This document shows positions 1-9,299 of a stretch of 64,000 nucleotides of DNA, piece after piece. The position numbers were made by a program, and so were the translations under genes. Every line of letters begins with the position of its first letter. Within the stretch, counting starts at the first letter, position 1. The DNA is from Pelomonas sp. Root1237 (GTDB lineage Bacteria; Pseudomonadota; Gammaproteobacteria; Burkholderiales; Burkholderiaceae_C). The stretch is taken from positions 62,001 through 126,000 of the forward strand of contig NZ_LMDK01000002.1 in NCBI RefSeq assembly GCF_001425055.1. Reading direction: 5' to 3'. Below the pieces are notes generated by a model. That model had not been told where the DNA came from. It worked only from the letters and a program-made list of their open reading frames with translations, and did no database searches.

Positions 1-488
1 AGGTCGAGCTGGGCGAGCTGCCCAACTTCCGCCGCCAGTCGCAGTACTCGGTCTTCAGCGAGGGCTGGGCGCTGTATGCCGAGACGCTGGGCCCGCAGAT
101 CGGCCTGTTCCGCGACCCCTACGCGCGCTTTGGCCACTTGCAGGCGCAGATGTTCCGCGCCGCGCGCCTGGTCGTCGACACCGGCCTGCATGCGCTGGGT
201 TGGAACCGCGACAAGGCCATCGCCTACATGATCGAGCAGACCGGCCACGACGCCACCTTCATGACGGCTGAGGTCGACCGCTACCTGTCCCAGCCCGGCC
301 AGGCGCTGAGCTACATGATGGGCGAACTGAAGATCAAGGAACTGCGCGCCCGGGCTGAAACCGCCTTGGGGGCCAAGTTCGACCAGCGCCGCTTCCACAT
401 GGCCGTCATCGACCAGGGCGCCATGCCGCTGCCACTGCTGGAGCAGCGCCTCAATGCCTGGATCTTGAGCGAAAAGGCACGGCCATGA
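1..488 (+). CDS. DUF885 family protein, C-terminal part
   Basis: The gene enters from the left edge, so only about 161 C-terminal residues are present, read in the frame that starts at base 3. The segment EGWALYAETLG followed by an all-helical tail is the typical C-terminal signature of DUF885 proteins. These are predicted zinc peptidase-like proteins, often secreted; their metal-binding HExxH motif would lie upstream of the window. The stop codon overlaps the start of the next gene (ATGA), which suggests translational coupling with the M14-type peptidase downstream. Substrate is unknown. The first ATG inside the window (138) is internal, because the family match continues upstream of it. Confidence 0.8.
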   Translation, partial: VELGELPNFRRQSQYSVFSEGWALYAETLGPQIGLFRDPYARFGHLQAQMFRAARLVVDTGLHALGWNRDKAIAYMIEQTGHDATFMTAEVDRYLSQPGQALSYMMGELKIKELRARAETALGAKFDQRRFHMAVIDQGAMPLPLLEQRLNAWILSEKARP

Positions 489-1396
489 ACTACGCAATCG
501 GCATTCCCGGCCAGCCCTGGGGCCCGGGCGAGGTCGCCGCCTGGCGCGGGCGCCTCGTCAAGCAGCGCAGCTTTGCGGCTGACGTGCTCGCCACCATCGA
601 GCCTCTGAAGCAGGATTTCGACGTCAGCGAATACGGCGCCGTGGTCTGCGACGGCGAACGCTTCCCGCTGCTGGCCATCCGCAGCCGCGGCTGGCGCGAC
701 GACCTGCCCATCTTCGTCGTGACCGGCGGCGTGCATGGCTACGAGACCAGCGGCGTGCATGGTGCGCTGCAGTTCGTCCGCGAGCATGGGCAGGAAGCTG
801 CCGGCCAGGCCAACCTGCTGGTGGTGCCCTGCGTCAGCCCCTGGGCCTATGAGCGCATCCAGCGCTGGAACTTCGATGCAATCGACCCCAACCGCAACTT
901 CCGCGAAGGCAGCCCCGTGGCCGAGTCCGCGGCCCTGGTGGCCTTGCTCGCACCGCTGCGCGGCCGCGTGCTGATGCACATCGACCTGCACGAGACCACC
1001 GACACGGACGAATCAGAGTTCCGCCCTGCCCTGGCGGCGCGCGATGGCGAGGTGTTCGAGCCCGGGCTGATTCCCGATGGCTTCTACCTCGTCGACGACG
1101 CCGAACACCCGCAACCCGAATTCCAGCGGGCCGTCATCGCCGCGGTGGCCCAGGTCACCCACATCGCCGAGCCCGATGCCAACGGCCAGATCATCGGCTG
1201 CCCGCTGCAGTCGCCCGGCGTCATCAGCTTCGCAGTGCGCAGCCGCAACCTGTGCGCCGCCATCACCGGCGCCCGCTTCAGCACGACGACCGAGGTCTAC
1301 CCGGACAGCGCGCGCGCCACGCCCGAGCAATGCAATGCGGCGCAGGTCGCGGCCACCCGTGCCGCGATCGGCTACGCGCTGGCGGCCGAGATCTGA
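485..1396 (+). CDS. M14-family zinc metallopeptidase (carboxypeptidase / succinylglutamate desuccinylase-like)
   Basis: 303 residues without a signal peptide, so probably cytoplasmic. GGVHGYETSG near residue 84 supplies the HxxE zinc ligands, DPNRNF matches the substrate-carboxylate-binding Asn-Arg of M14 enzymes, and HIDLHE supplies the third zinc ligand. An acidic residue in TEVYP near the C terminus may be the catalytic Glu. The family removes a C-terminal residue or an N-acyl group; which one cannot be read from the sequence. Its start overlaps the stop of the DUF885 gene by 4 bases, so the two probably form a peptide-processing pair. Confidence 0.75.
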   Translation: MNYAIGIPGQPWGPGEVAAWRGRLVKQRSFAADVLATIEPLKQDFDVSEYGAVVCDGERFPLLAIRSRGWRDDLPIFVVTGGVHGYETSGVHGALQFVREHGQEAAGQANLLVVPCVSPWAYERIQRWNFDAIDPNRNFREGSPVAESAALVALLAPLRGRVLMHIDLHETTDTDESEFRPALAARDGEVFEPGLIPDGFYLVDDAEHPQPEFQRAVIAAVAQVTHIAEPDANGQIIGCPLQSPGVISFAVRSRNLCAAITGARFSTTTEVYPDSARATPEQCNAAQVAATRAAIGYALAAEI

Positions 1397-1409
1397 ACCT
1401 CAGGCGGCG

Positions 1410-2036
1410 TCATTCGCAGACCAGCAGGCCTCTGGCACCCACCCCATGCGTGGACTGCAGCAAAGAGGTGGCATTTACCAGCCGCCCCATCCGGCGCCGC
1501 ACGACGCCCTCGGCATCACGCTCGAGCTTGACGCAGAGGTCGGGGTCCAGCCCCATCGCGATGCGCTCCTCGAAGGTAGGCCTGGGTGAATTGCTGCGCG
1601 GGTCGGTTGTGGCCGGGTTGGCCAGGGCGCCGCGCAGGATTTCGGGGCTGGGCCTCAGGTTCAGCGCGCCGGGTGCAGACGCCGCCGCACCGGGCGACAG
1701 GGCCGCACCCGTCGCCGCGACCACGGGCGCGCCCTCGCCGTCCGGTGCGCCCGGCAGGGTTGGCGTGGGTCTTGGGCTGATGCCCGGTGATGGGGCGGTG
1801 GGCTGCCGCGCCTGCACGCGCGCCGCACGCTGGTGCAACTGCGGCGGCGGGGGCAGCAGGCGCAGCACCACTGAACGCCGCGCTTCTTCGCCTGCCGCTG
1901 GCCACCGCCGCGCCTGCCAGATGAGCAGCAGCAACGCCGCATGCCCCAACAGCACGGCCCAGACCGCCATCTGCCGACGCCGGGACGAAGCCAGGCGCCA
2001 GCGGCCTGGCCGCGTGACGGCCTCCGCGGCCTTCAC
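1410..2036 (-). CDS. Proline-rich single-pass membrane protein, TonB-like layout
   Basis: About 208 residues. A basic N-terminal tail (SSRRRQ) is followed by one hydrophobic segment (AVWAVLLGHAALLLLIW), a long Pro/Ala-rich periplasmic linker, and a short C-terminal block containing LDPDLCVKLERDAEG. The arrangement resembles a TonB energy transducer or another periplasm-spanning anchor, but the C-terminal block is shorter than a TonB domain and is not recognised. The start is uncertain. A GTG at 2036 is used here; an ATG at 1970 begins just before the membrane segment, a TTG at 2096 is also open, and none has a clear ribosome-binding site. Confidence 0.5.
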   Translation of the reverse strand: MKAAEAVTRPGRWRLASSRRRQMAVWAVLLGHAALLLLIWQARRWPAAGEEARRSVVLRLLPPPPQLHQRAARVQARQPTAPSPGISPRPTPTLPGAPDGEGAPVVAATGAALSPGAAASAPGALNLRPSPEILRGALANPATTDPRSNSPRPTFEERIAMGLDPDLCVKLERDAEGVVRRRMGRLVNATSLLQSTHGVGARGLLVCE

Positions 2037-2162
2037 GCGCCGGCCAGATGAAGGCCAAGCATCCCAAGGACACGAGTGGGCGAGAGGGCAACGCAATAGC
2101 AGCAGGAAGGCATGCCGGATGCTAGGAGCCGCGGCCCCGCGCCGGGTTACGCCAGGGTTAGG

Positions 2163-2909
2163 TCAGGCCGGGTTGTCCACGTCGATGAACTGCCAGGTGA
2201 GGCCCAGATCCTGCGCGACCTGGGCACCGACGCCCTGCACGCCGTAGCGCTCCGTAGCATGGTGGCCGGCCGCGATGAAGGCGACGCCGGTCTCACGGGC
2301 GTAATGGGCCTGGGGCTCGGAGATCTCGCCGGTGATGAAGACATCGGCGCCCGCCGCGATGGCTGGCTCGAAATAGCTCTGGGCGCCGCCGGTGCACCAG
2401 GCGACGCGGCGCAGCGGGCGGCCGTCGCCCGGCACGGCGGTCACGTTGCGGCCCAGCGCATCGCGAAGCCTCACCGTCAGCGCGGCAAGGTCGGTGGGCT
2501 CGATGGCCGCGCCGAAACCGAGATCCTGCTCGCCGAAGCGGCTGTCCGCAGTCCAGCCGAATTGCGCGCCAAGCTGCGCGTTGTTGCCCAATGTCGGGTG
2601 GGCGTCCAGCGGCAGGTGATAGGCGAAGAGGTTGATGTCATGCTGGATCAACCGCGCCAGGCGCTGCTTCATCCAGCCCGTGATGCGCCCATCCTGGCCA
2701 CGCCAGAACAGGCCGTGGTGGACCAGGATGGCACCCGCCCCGGCGGCAATGGCCGCGTCGATCAGGGCCAGGCTGGCCGTGACGCCGCAGACGAGATGAC
2801 CCACCTCGGCGCGCCCCTCGACCTGCAGACCGTTCGGCCCATAATCCTTGAAGCGCGCGGGCTCCAGCAGCTGGTTCAGGCGGAGTTCCAGCGCGGCGCG
2901 ATCGGTCAT
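2163..2909 (-). CDS. Nif3-like dinuclear metal center protein
   Basis: 248 residues of the Nif3/DUF34 family, which forms hexameric toroids with a two-metal site. Some members have been linked to GTP cyclohydrolase type 1-like activity, but the physiological role is open. Visible metal-site motifs are LVHHGLFW near residue 65 and AGHHATER near the C terminus. The open frame runs further upstream, but MTDRAALELRLNQLLEP is the usual family N terminus, so 2909 is chosen. It is divergent from the DegS-like gene with only 18 bases between the starts, an arrangement common in Burkholderiales. Confidence 0.9.
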   Translation of the reverse strand: MTDRAALELRLNQLLEPARFKDYGPNGLQVEGRAEVGHLVCGVTASLALIDAAIAAGAGAILVHHGLFWRGQDGRITGWMKQRLARLIQHDINLFAYHLPLDAHPTLGNNAQLGAQFGWTADSRFGEQDLGFGAAIEPTDLAALTVRLRDALGRNVTAVPGDGRPLRRVAWCTGGAQSYFEPAIAAGADVFITGEISEPQAHYARETGVAFIAAGHHATERYGVQGVGAQVAQDLGLTWQFIDVDNPA

Positions 2910-2927
2910 GGCTTGATGGGGATGTAG

Positions 2928-4081
<1,154 letters not shown>

Positions 4082-4094
<13 letters not shown>

Positions 4095-4885
4095 TCGGGG
4101 GTGGTCTGCTCGGCCTCGTCGGGCGCCTTGGTATGGCGCACGAAGTAGGTGGACGCAAACAGCCCCACCTCATAGAGCAGGCACATCGGGATCGCCAGTG
4201 CGAGCTGTGAAACGATGTCGGGCGGCGTGATGACGGCCGCAACGATGAAGGCCACGACGATGAAATAGCCGCGCCATTCGCGCAGCTTCTCCACCGACAC
4301 GATGCCCATGCGCACCAGCACGACAACGACGATGGGCACCTCGAAGGCCGCACCAAAGGCGATGAACATGTTCATCACGAAGCCGAGATAAGCCTCGATG
4401 TCCGGCGCCGCCGTGATGCTCTTGGGCGCGAAGCTCTGGATGAAGGCGAAGACCTTCTTGAAGACGAAGAAGTAGCAGAAGGCCACGCCGCCGAAGAACA
4501 GCAGCGTGCTCGACACGACCAGCGGCATCACCAGGCGCTTCTCGTGCGAGTACAGGCCCGGGGCGACGAAAGCCCAGGCCTGGTAGAGCACGATGGGCAA
4601 AGCCAGCATGAAGGCGGCCAGCATGGTGATCTTGATCGGCACGAAGAAGGGCGCGATGACGTTGGTCGCGATCATCTTGGTGCCTTCGGGCAGGTTGGCC
4701 ACGAGCGGCGCCGCCAGCCAGTCGTAAAGCTGGCTCGGCCCGGGGTAGAGGCACAGCACGCCGAAGCAGACCGCGATGGCGATGACGGCGCGCAGCAGCC
4801 GGTCGCGCAGCTCCATCAGGTGGGTGACGAAGGGCTGTTCGGTACCGGCCAGTTCGTCGTGGTCGGGGTTCTGGAAGGAGCTCAT
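4082..4885 (-). CDS. tatC: Sec-independent protein translocase TatC
   Basis: 267 residues with six hydrophobic segments and the conserved N-terminal sequence FVTHLMELRDRLL, which helps bind the twin-arginine signal. TatC is the receptor of the Tat pathway, which exports folded proteins across the inner membrane. It is the last gene of the run hisI-hisE-DUF4870-hinT-tatA-tatB-tatC. It is separated from tatB by a 75-base GC-rich repeat. Several likely Tat substrates lie in the same window, in the sugar locus at 17.7-26.4 kb. Confidence 0.97.
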
Positions 4886-4895
4886 CTCAGTGCGT

Positions 4896-4959
4896 GCCGG
4901 GCCGCCCCAAGCGCACTGACGCCCCCTCGGGGGGCAGTGAGCGAAGCGAGTGTGGGGGC
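4896..4959. repeat. GC-rich intergenic repeat between tatB and tatC
   Basis: Two adjoining modules. The 17-mer GCCGGGCCGCCCCAAGC (4896-4912) recurs exactly, inverted, at 38708-38724. The hairpin-forming block GCCCCCTCGGGGGGCAG (4921-4937), followed by CGAAG-GAG and TGGGGGC (4953-4959), recurs at 7276-7314. Such dispersed elements are common between genes in Burkholderiales. Here it sits inside an operon, where it may act as an RNA processing or stability hairpin. Confidence 0.75.
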
Positions 4960-4960
4960 T

Positions 4961-5440
4961 TCATGTCTTGAGGCCTGGTGGGCGGAATCGCGCCACGCGG
5001 GCAGCTCCCGATTGGGTATGACGCTTCACACCGGCCTTCTGCTTGAACCACATCGGCGTCGACCCGCGCTTGAGGCGCCAGTTTTTCTTGGGGTGGCGGT
5101 ACTCGAGCGGCGGTGGCGCGATCGTCGTGCCGGCTTCGTAGGACGAATCGCTGGTCACGTCCTGCCAGGTCTGATTCATCGCCTGCGTCGCGGTGTCCAC
5201 CTCCTGGCGCACGCTCTGCTCGACGTCCTGGACCGCCGTCTGGAACTGGGTCTTCATCTTCTGAAGCTCCTCCAGTTCGATGGAGCGGTTGACCTCGGCC
5301 TTCACGTCCGCCACATAGCGCTGTGCCTTGCCCAGCAAGGTGCCCACCGTGCGGGCCACGCGCGGCAGCTTCTCGGGGCCGATGACGATCAAGGCCACCG
5401 CGCCGATCAGCGCGATCTTGTCGAAGCCGAAGTCAAGCAC
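4961..5440 (-). CDS. tatB: Sec-independent protein translocase TatB
   Basis: 159 residues. The N-terminal membrane helix FDKIALIGAVALIVIGPEKLP with the GPEKLP hinge is the TatB signature, followed by an amphipathic helix and a long charged, variable tail. TatB with TatC forms the signal-peptide-binding complex. The start is GTG (5440-5438), placed directly after the tatA stop codon. The tail ends in a basic, proline-containing stretch without family conservation. Confidence 0.93.
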   Translation of the reverse strand: MLDFGFDKIALIGAVALIVIGPEKLPRVARTVGTLLGKAQRYVADVKAEVNRSIELEELQKMKTQFQTAVQDVEQSVRQEVDTATQAMNQTWQDVTSDSSYEAGTTIAPPPLEYRHPKKNWRLKRGSTPMWFKQKAGVKRHTQSGAARVARFRPPGLKT

Positions 5441-5677
5441 TTAGGACTTGGTCTTCGCGTCGACGTCGACCGTGTTCGGGTCATTGACCTTGCGGGCGGT
5501 GACCTGTTGGGGCGCAGCGGCTTGCTCTTCGGAAGTCGTGCCGTCCTTCACCCCATCCTTGAACCCCTTGACGGCAGCGCCGAGGTCGGAACCGACATTG
5601 CGCAGCTTCTTGGTGCCGAAGATGGCGATGACGACGACGAGGACGATCAGCCAGTGCCAAATACTGAATGAACCCAT
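5441..5677 (-). CDS. tatA: Sec-independent protein translocase TatA
   Basis: 78 residues. One N-terminal membrane helix ([14 protein letters not shown]) with the [14 protein letters not shown] hinge and amphipathic helix typical of TatA, which oligomerises into the translocation pore. AAGGAG lies 10 bases before the ATG. It abuts tatB without a gap. The 122 bases up to hinT could hold a tat-specific promoter, but no clear one was recognised. Confidence 0.95.
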   Translation of the reverse strand: MGSFSIWHWLIVLVVVIAIFGTKKLRNVGSDLGAAVKGFKDGVKDGTTSEEQAAAPQQVTARKVNDPNTVDVDAKTKS

Positions 5678-5799
5678 GATGTTGACTCCTTGTGGACTGG
5701 CTCAAATTCTAGGTGAGGGATGACCCTAGCATCCTGGGTCATTTCGAGGTCGATCGCGTTCCGGTGCGATCGTGCTCAGCCCTTAGGTTTGGTCACAAC

Positions 5800-6147
5800 T
5801 CAGCCTTTCAACCACGGCCGAGGCCCGCCCATCACATGCAGATGCAGGTGCAACACCTCCTGACCGCCGTCCGGACCCGTGTTGATGACGTGGCGGAAGC
5901 CGTTGGTGACGCCCAGTTCCTTCATCAGCTTCGGGCCCAGCGCCGTCATTTTGCCCAGCAATGCGACCTCGGCCTCGGTCACGTCCGCCATGGAGGCGAT
6001 GTGGCGCTTGGGGATGATGAGCACGTGGACCGGCGCCCACGGGTGGATGTCATGGAAGGCGAGGATGTCCTCGTCCTCATAGACCTTCTTGCTCGGGATC
6101 TGGCCGGCGACGATCTTGCAGAACAGGCAATTGGGGTCGTGAGTCAT
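5800..6147 (-). CDS. hinT: HIT-family purine nucleoside phosphoramidase HinT
   Basis: 115 residues, full length for the family. CLFCKIVAGQIPSKKVYED at the N terminus and the histidine triad HLHLHVMGG near the C terminus are diagnostic. HinT hydrolyses adenosine phosphoramidates and aminoacyl-adenylates in the cytoplasm. It lies 12 bases after the DUF4870 gene, in the usual betaproteobacterial his-tat gene string. Confidence 0.95.
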   Translation of the reverse strand: MTHDPNCLFCKIVAGQIPSKKVYEDEDILAFHDIHPWAPVHVLIIPKRHIASMADVTEAEVALLGKMTALGPKLMKELGVTNGFRHVINTGPDGGQEVLHLHLHVMGGPRPWLKG

Positions 6148-6159
6148 CTTTTGCTCGCT

Positions 6160-6528
6160 TCAGACCGGCATGGGCTTGCCGTCGTTCCAGTTCAAGAAGC
6201 CTTTGATGAGGCGATAGAGGAACCAGATGCCGTCCACGGCGAGGATCACGAAGCCCACGCCCAGCAGCAAGGTGGCAAAGCCCAGGATGCCCCATACCAG
6301 GCTCCACCAGAAGGTACGGATCTGCCAAGTGAAATGGCTGGCGTAAAGGGTGCCCGCGGCGTCCTCGCGCTTGATGTAGTTGATGATGATGGCCACGATG
6401 CCGGTGAAGCCGGTGAAGGCACTCAGCGCATAGAGGACATAGATCACCATCGTCAGCTGCTTGAGGCTGGCCAGCTTCTCGGCCGGCGCCGCGACATCCA
6501 GCACCACCGGGCTCGGATCGTTGTTCAT
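6160..6528 (-). CDS. DUF4870-type small membrane protein
   Basis: 122 residues with three hydrophobic segments and the motif [27 protein letters not shown], typical of DUF4870/YccF-like small membrane proteins of unknown function. The start overlaps the stop of hisE by 4 bases, so it is translationally coupled. Its constant place between hisE and hinT in Burkholderiales suggests co-transcription rather than a role in histidine synthesis. Confidence 0.85.
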   Translation of the reverse strand: MNNDPSPVVLDVAAPAEKLASLKQLTMVIYVLYALSAFTGFTGIVAIIINYIKREDAAGTLYASHFTWQIRTFWWSLVWGILGFATLLLGVGFVILAVDGIWFLYRLIKGFLNWNDGKPMPV

Positions 6529-6863
6529 GGAGCTTCCTTCGTCGGCTTGTTGCGGGACGCAAATTCTTCCAGGCCGGACAAGCCCTCGCGACGCGCAAGT
6601 TCCCTGAGCACATCCTCAGGCTTCAGCCCGAAATGAGCCAGCGCGACCATGCTGTGAAACCACAGGTCGGCCACCTCGTACACCACCTTCTGGGCGTCGC
6701 CATCCTTGGCGGCCATGACGGTCTCGGTGGCCTCCTCGCCGACCTTCTTCAGGATGGCGTCCAGGCCCTTGTCGAAGAGCTTGGCAACATAGCTGGTGCC
6801 GGGATCAGCGCCCTTGCGAGAGGCTATGACCGCGCCGACGCGAGAAAGGATGTCGTCACTCAT
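6525..6863 (-). CDS. hisE: Phosphoribosyl-ATP diphosphatase
   Basis: 112 residues of the all-helical MazG-like HisE fold. [34 protein letters not shown] carries the conserved EE-x-ET and K motifs that bind magnesium pyrophosphate. It carries out the second step of histidine biosynthesis, PR-ATP to PR-AMP. It overlaps hisI by 8 bases and the DUF4870 gene by 4. Confidence 0.97.
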   Translation of the reverse strand: MSDDILSRVGAVIASRKGADPGTSYVAKLFDKGLDAILKKVGEEATETVMAAKDGDAQKVVYEVADLWFHSMVALAHFGLKPEDVLRELARREGLSGLEEFASRNKPTKEAP

Positions 6864-7245
6864 AAATCTTGCTCGGGTCCTTCAAGACCGGCTCAGTGGC
6901 GCTCCAGACGCCGTTCTCCAGCTTCTGGAAAAAGCAGCTGTGGCGGCCGGTGTGACAGGCAATGCCGGGCTCATGGCCAAGTTGGGTGATGGTCAGCAGC
7001 ACGACGTCGTTGTCGCAGTCCATGCGGATGGCATGCACCTGCTGGAAGTGCCCGCTCTCCTCACCCTTGTGCCACAGCTTGCTGCGCGAGCGGCTCCAGT
7101 AGACGGCCTGGCCGCGCTCGGCCGTCAGGGCCAGGGCCTCGCGGTTCATCCAGGCGAACATCAGCACGTCGCCCGTGCCCTGCTCCTGGGCGATGACGGG
7201 CACCAGACCCTTGTCGTCCCATTTGATTTCGTCCAGCCAGTTCAT
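6856..7245 (-). CDS. hisI: Phosphoribosyl-AMP cyclohydrolase
   Basis: 129 residues, a stand-alone cyclohydrolase not fused to His[28 protein letters not shown] and the zinc site DCDND with [10 protein letters not shown] are all present. It carries out the third step of histidine biosynthesis, PR-AMP to ProFAR. The usual upstream partner hisF is absent: a dispersed repeat and a Nudix gene come first, so transcription here probably starts in or beyond the 84-base gap at 7246-7329. Confidence 0.97.
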   Translation of the reverse strand: MNWLDEIKWDDKGLVPVIAQEQGTGDVLMFAWMNREALALTAERGQAVYWSRSRSKLWHKGEESGHFQQVHAIRMDCDNDVVLLTITQLGHEPGIACHTGRHSCFFQKLENGVWSATEPVLKDPSKIYE

Positions 7246-7275
7246 TGCCCGCCCGGCCGCCCGAAGGGCAATGGC

Positions 7276-7314
7276 GCCCCCTCGGGGGGCAGAGAACGAA
7301 GTGAGCGTGGGGGC
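7276..7314. repeat. GC-rich intergenic repeat upstream of hisI
   Basis: Second copy of the hairpin block found between tatB and tatC. GCCCCCTCGGGGGGCAG (7276-7292) and TGGGGGC (7308-7314) are identical to the first copy and the 15 bases between them are similar. Another small inverted repeat (ATTGCCC with GGGCAAT) lies just beside it on the hisI side. It occupies the place where hisF normally abuts hisI. Confidence 0.75.
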
Positions 7315-7329
7315 AGCGTTTCCATGGTT

Positions 7330-7755
7330 TCAGTCTAGGTGAGTCGGACCGACGTGCCGGCGCTCTTCAGCGAACCACTCCAGCACCGGGATCGTCCCAG
7401 GCAGCACCGGCCGGACCTGCGCCGGCAGGCCGGACCAGGCCATCTGCTGGCCTTCCAGCATCTGGAAATCGCCCTGCCAGTCGTACACCTTGCAGAAGTT
7501 CAGCCGCACGCGGGCGTGCGGGTAGTCCATGACCAGCATCTTCCACGGATGGGCTGCGCCGATCTGCACACCCAGTTCCTCGCGCAGCTCACGCGCCAGC
7601 GCCTGCTCGATGCTTTCGCCCGGCTCGACCTTGCCGCCCGGGAATTCCCAGTAGCCGGCGTAGACCTTGCCCTCGGGGCGCGAGGTCAGCAAGAACTGGC
7701 CGTCAGGCGCGACGAGAACGCCAACCGCCACTTCGGTGATGGGACGTTCAGTCAT
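7330..7755 (-). CDS. mutT: Nudix hydrolase, MutT-like (8-oxo-dGTP diphosphatase family)
   Basis: 141 residues. The Nudix box GGKVEPGESIEQALARELREELGV is intact (Gx5Ex7REUxEExGU). The N-terminal strand EVAVGVLVAPDGQFLLTSRPEGKVYAGYWEFPGGK fits MutT enzymes that sanitise oxidised dGTP, but close relatives can have other nucleotide substrates. The start overlaps the stop of the DUF815 ATPase by 4 bases. In Burkholderiales the ATPase-MutT pair is often found near cell-division and secretion genes. Confidence 0.85.
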   Translation of the reverse strand: MTERPITEVAVGVLVAPDGQFLLTSRPEGKVYAGYWEFPGGKVEPGESIEQALARELREELGVQIGAAHPWKMLVMDYPHARVRLNFCKVYDWQGDFQMLEGQQMAWSGLPAQVRPVLPGTIPVLEWFAEERRHVGPTHLD

Positions 7756-8618
7756 TCGGCACGCCCTGCCATGTCGCGCGCAAACTGGTAAGCCACACGG
7801 CCCGAGCGGGAACCGCGCTCCAGCGCCCAGATCAGCGCCGGCTGGCGTGCCCCTTCAATGGCGGCATCGTCCACGCCAAAGTGACGCAACCACTGCGCCA
7901 CGATGGCCAGGTATTCGTTCTGGCTGAAGGGATAGAAGCTGATCCACAGGCCGAAGCGCTCGGACAGGGAGATCTTTTCCTCCACGGCCTCGCCGGGATG
8001 GATTTCGCCATGCTCGCCATGGGTGCCCGCAAGGTTGTCGACCATCTTCTCGGGCAGCAGGTGGCGGCGGTTGCTGGTGGCGTAGATCAGCACGTTGTCG
8101 GTGGCGGCAGCGACGGAGCCGTCGAGCACGCTCTTCAGCGCCTTGTAGCTGGCCTCGCCTTCGTCGAAGCTCAAGTCATCGCAGAAAACCACGAAGCGCT
8201 CCGGGCGGGCCGCGACCTGTTCGACCAGGTCCGGCAGGTCCACCAAGTCGGCCTTGTCGACCTCGATGAGGCGCAGGCCCTGGCTCGAAAACTCGTTGAG
8301 CACGGCCTTGATCAGCGAACTCTTGCCCGTGCCCTTGGCGCCCGTCAGGAGCACGTTGTTGGCCGGCTTGCCGGCGACGAACTGGGCGGTATTGCGCAGC
8401 AGCCGCTCCTTCTGCGGCTCGACTTCCTGCAGGTCTGACAGGCGGATGCGGCTGACGGCGCGCACCGGCTCAAGCACCAGGGCGCCATGGCGCCGGCGGG
8501 CGCGAAAGGCGGTGGAAGCAGCCCAGTCGGGCGGCGTGGCGGCGTGGGGCAGAACGGCTTCGAGCCGGGTCAGCAGGCCCTCGGCGCGGGTGAGGAAGGA
8601 ATCCAGAGCGGCAGACAT
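7752..8618 (-). CDS. DUF815-type P-loop ATPase
   Basis: 288 residues. Walker A is GAKGTGKSS at about 91-99 and a Walker B-like strand is RFVVFCDDLSF. A sensor-like segment NVLIYATSNRRHLLPE follows. These match DUF815, an AAA-related family of unknown function. It is cytoplasmic, with no membrane segment, and overlaps the Nudix gene by 4 bases. Confidence 0.85.
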   Translation of the reverse strand: MSAALDSFLTRAEGLLTRLEAVLPHAATPPDWAASTAFRARRRHGALVLEPVRAVSRIRLSDLQEVEPQKERLLRNTAQFVAGKPANNVLLTGAKGTGKSSLIKAVLNEFSSQGLRLIEVDKADLVDLPDLVEQVAARPERFVVFCDDLSFDEGEASYKALKSVLDGSVAAATDNVLIYATSNRRHLLPEKMVDNLAGTHGEHGEIHPGEAVEEKISLSERFGLWISFYPFSQNEYLAIVAQWLRHFGVDDAAIEGARQPALIWALERGSRSGRVAYQFARDMAGRAE

Positions 8619-8641
8619 CGCCGCAGTTTAGGCGGGCAGGC

Positions 8642-9271
8642 TCAGGCGATCGCCTTGAGCGAGGCTTCGAGCTGCTCCGTCGGCAGCCGCTTGAAGCCCG
8701 AGCGGGCATAGCGCTGCAGCCGGCCAATGATGAAGCTGACCCAGACCGAGGCCTGTGCATTGGCCTGCACGGTCGGCGTCAGTGAACCCTGCGCCTCGGC
8801 TGCGGCGCGCAGTACCTGGCGCAGCGAGGATTCGATGCGGTCGAAGAACTGGTTCATGCGGGCCACCAGCCGCTCGTTCTCGTAGACCAGGGCGTCGCCC
8901 ACCATCACCCGCGCCATGCCGGGATTCTTTTCGCCGAACTGCAGGATGACGCTGGCGATGCGCGCGGCCTTGCCAGGCGGCGGCAGGGGATGCGGCGAGT
9001 CGGCGATCTGGTTGACCAGGCCGAAGACGCTGCTCTCGATGAAATCGATCAGCGCCTCGAACATCTGCGCCTTGCTTGCGAAGTGGCGGTACAGGGCCGC
9101 CTCGCTGACGTCGAGCTTGGCTGCCAGCGCCGCCGTCGTGATGCGGTCGGCGCCCGGCTGCTCCAGCATGCCGGCCAGCACCTGCAGGATCTGCGTGCGG
9201 CGCTCGCCGGGCTTGGGGCGCTTCTTGGGGTTGGCAGCGGGGCTGTCGGCGGCGGGCTGGTCGGCGTCCAT
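8642..9271 (-). CDS. slmA: Nucleoid occlusion factor SlmA, TetR family
   Basis: 209 residues. An N-terminal TetR helix-turn-helix (ITTAALAAKLDVSEAALYRHFASKAQMFEALIDFIE) and a helical ligand/FtsZ-binding domain ending in QRYARSGFKRLPTEQLE match SlmA. SlmA binds sites on the chromosome and blocks FtsZ assembly over the nucleoid. The argB-nucleotidase-slmA order is conserved in this order of bacteria and supports the call; here an extra response regulator gene separates slmA from the nucleotidase. Confidence 0.88.
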   Translation of the reverse strand: MDADQPAADSPAANPKKRPKPGERRTQILQVLAGMLEQPGADRITTAALAAKLDVSEAALYRHFASKAQMFEALIDFIESSVFGLVNQIADSPHPLPPPGKAARIASVILQFGEKNPGMARVMVGDALVYENERLVARMNQFFDRIESSLRQVLRAAAEAQGSLTPTVQANAQASVWVSFIIGRLQRYARSGFKRLPTEQLEASLKAIA

Positions 9272-9299
9272 GCCGGCGATGTTAGGGCCTGTTACAGCC

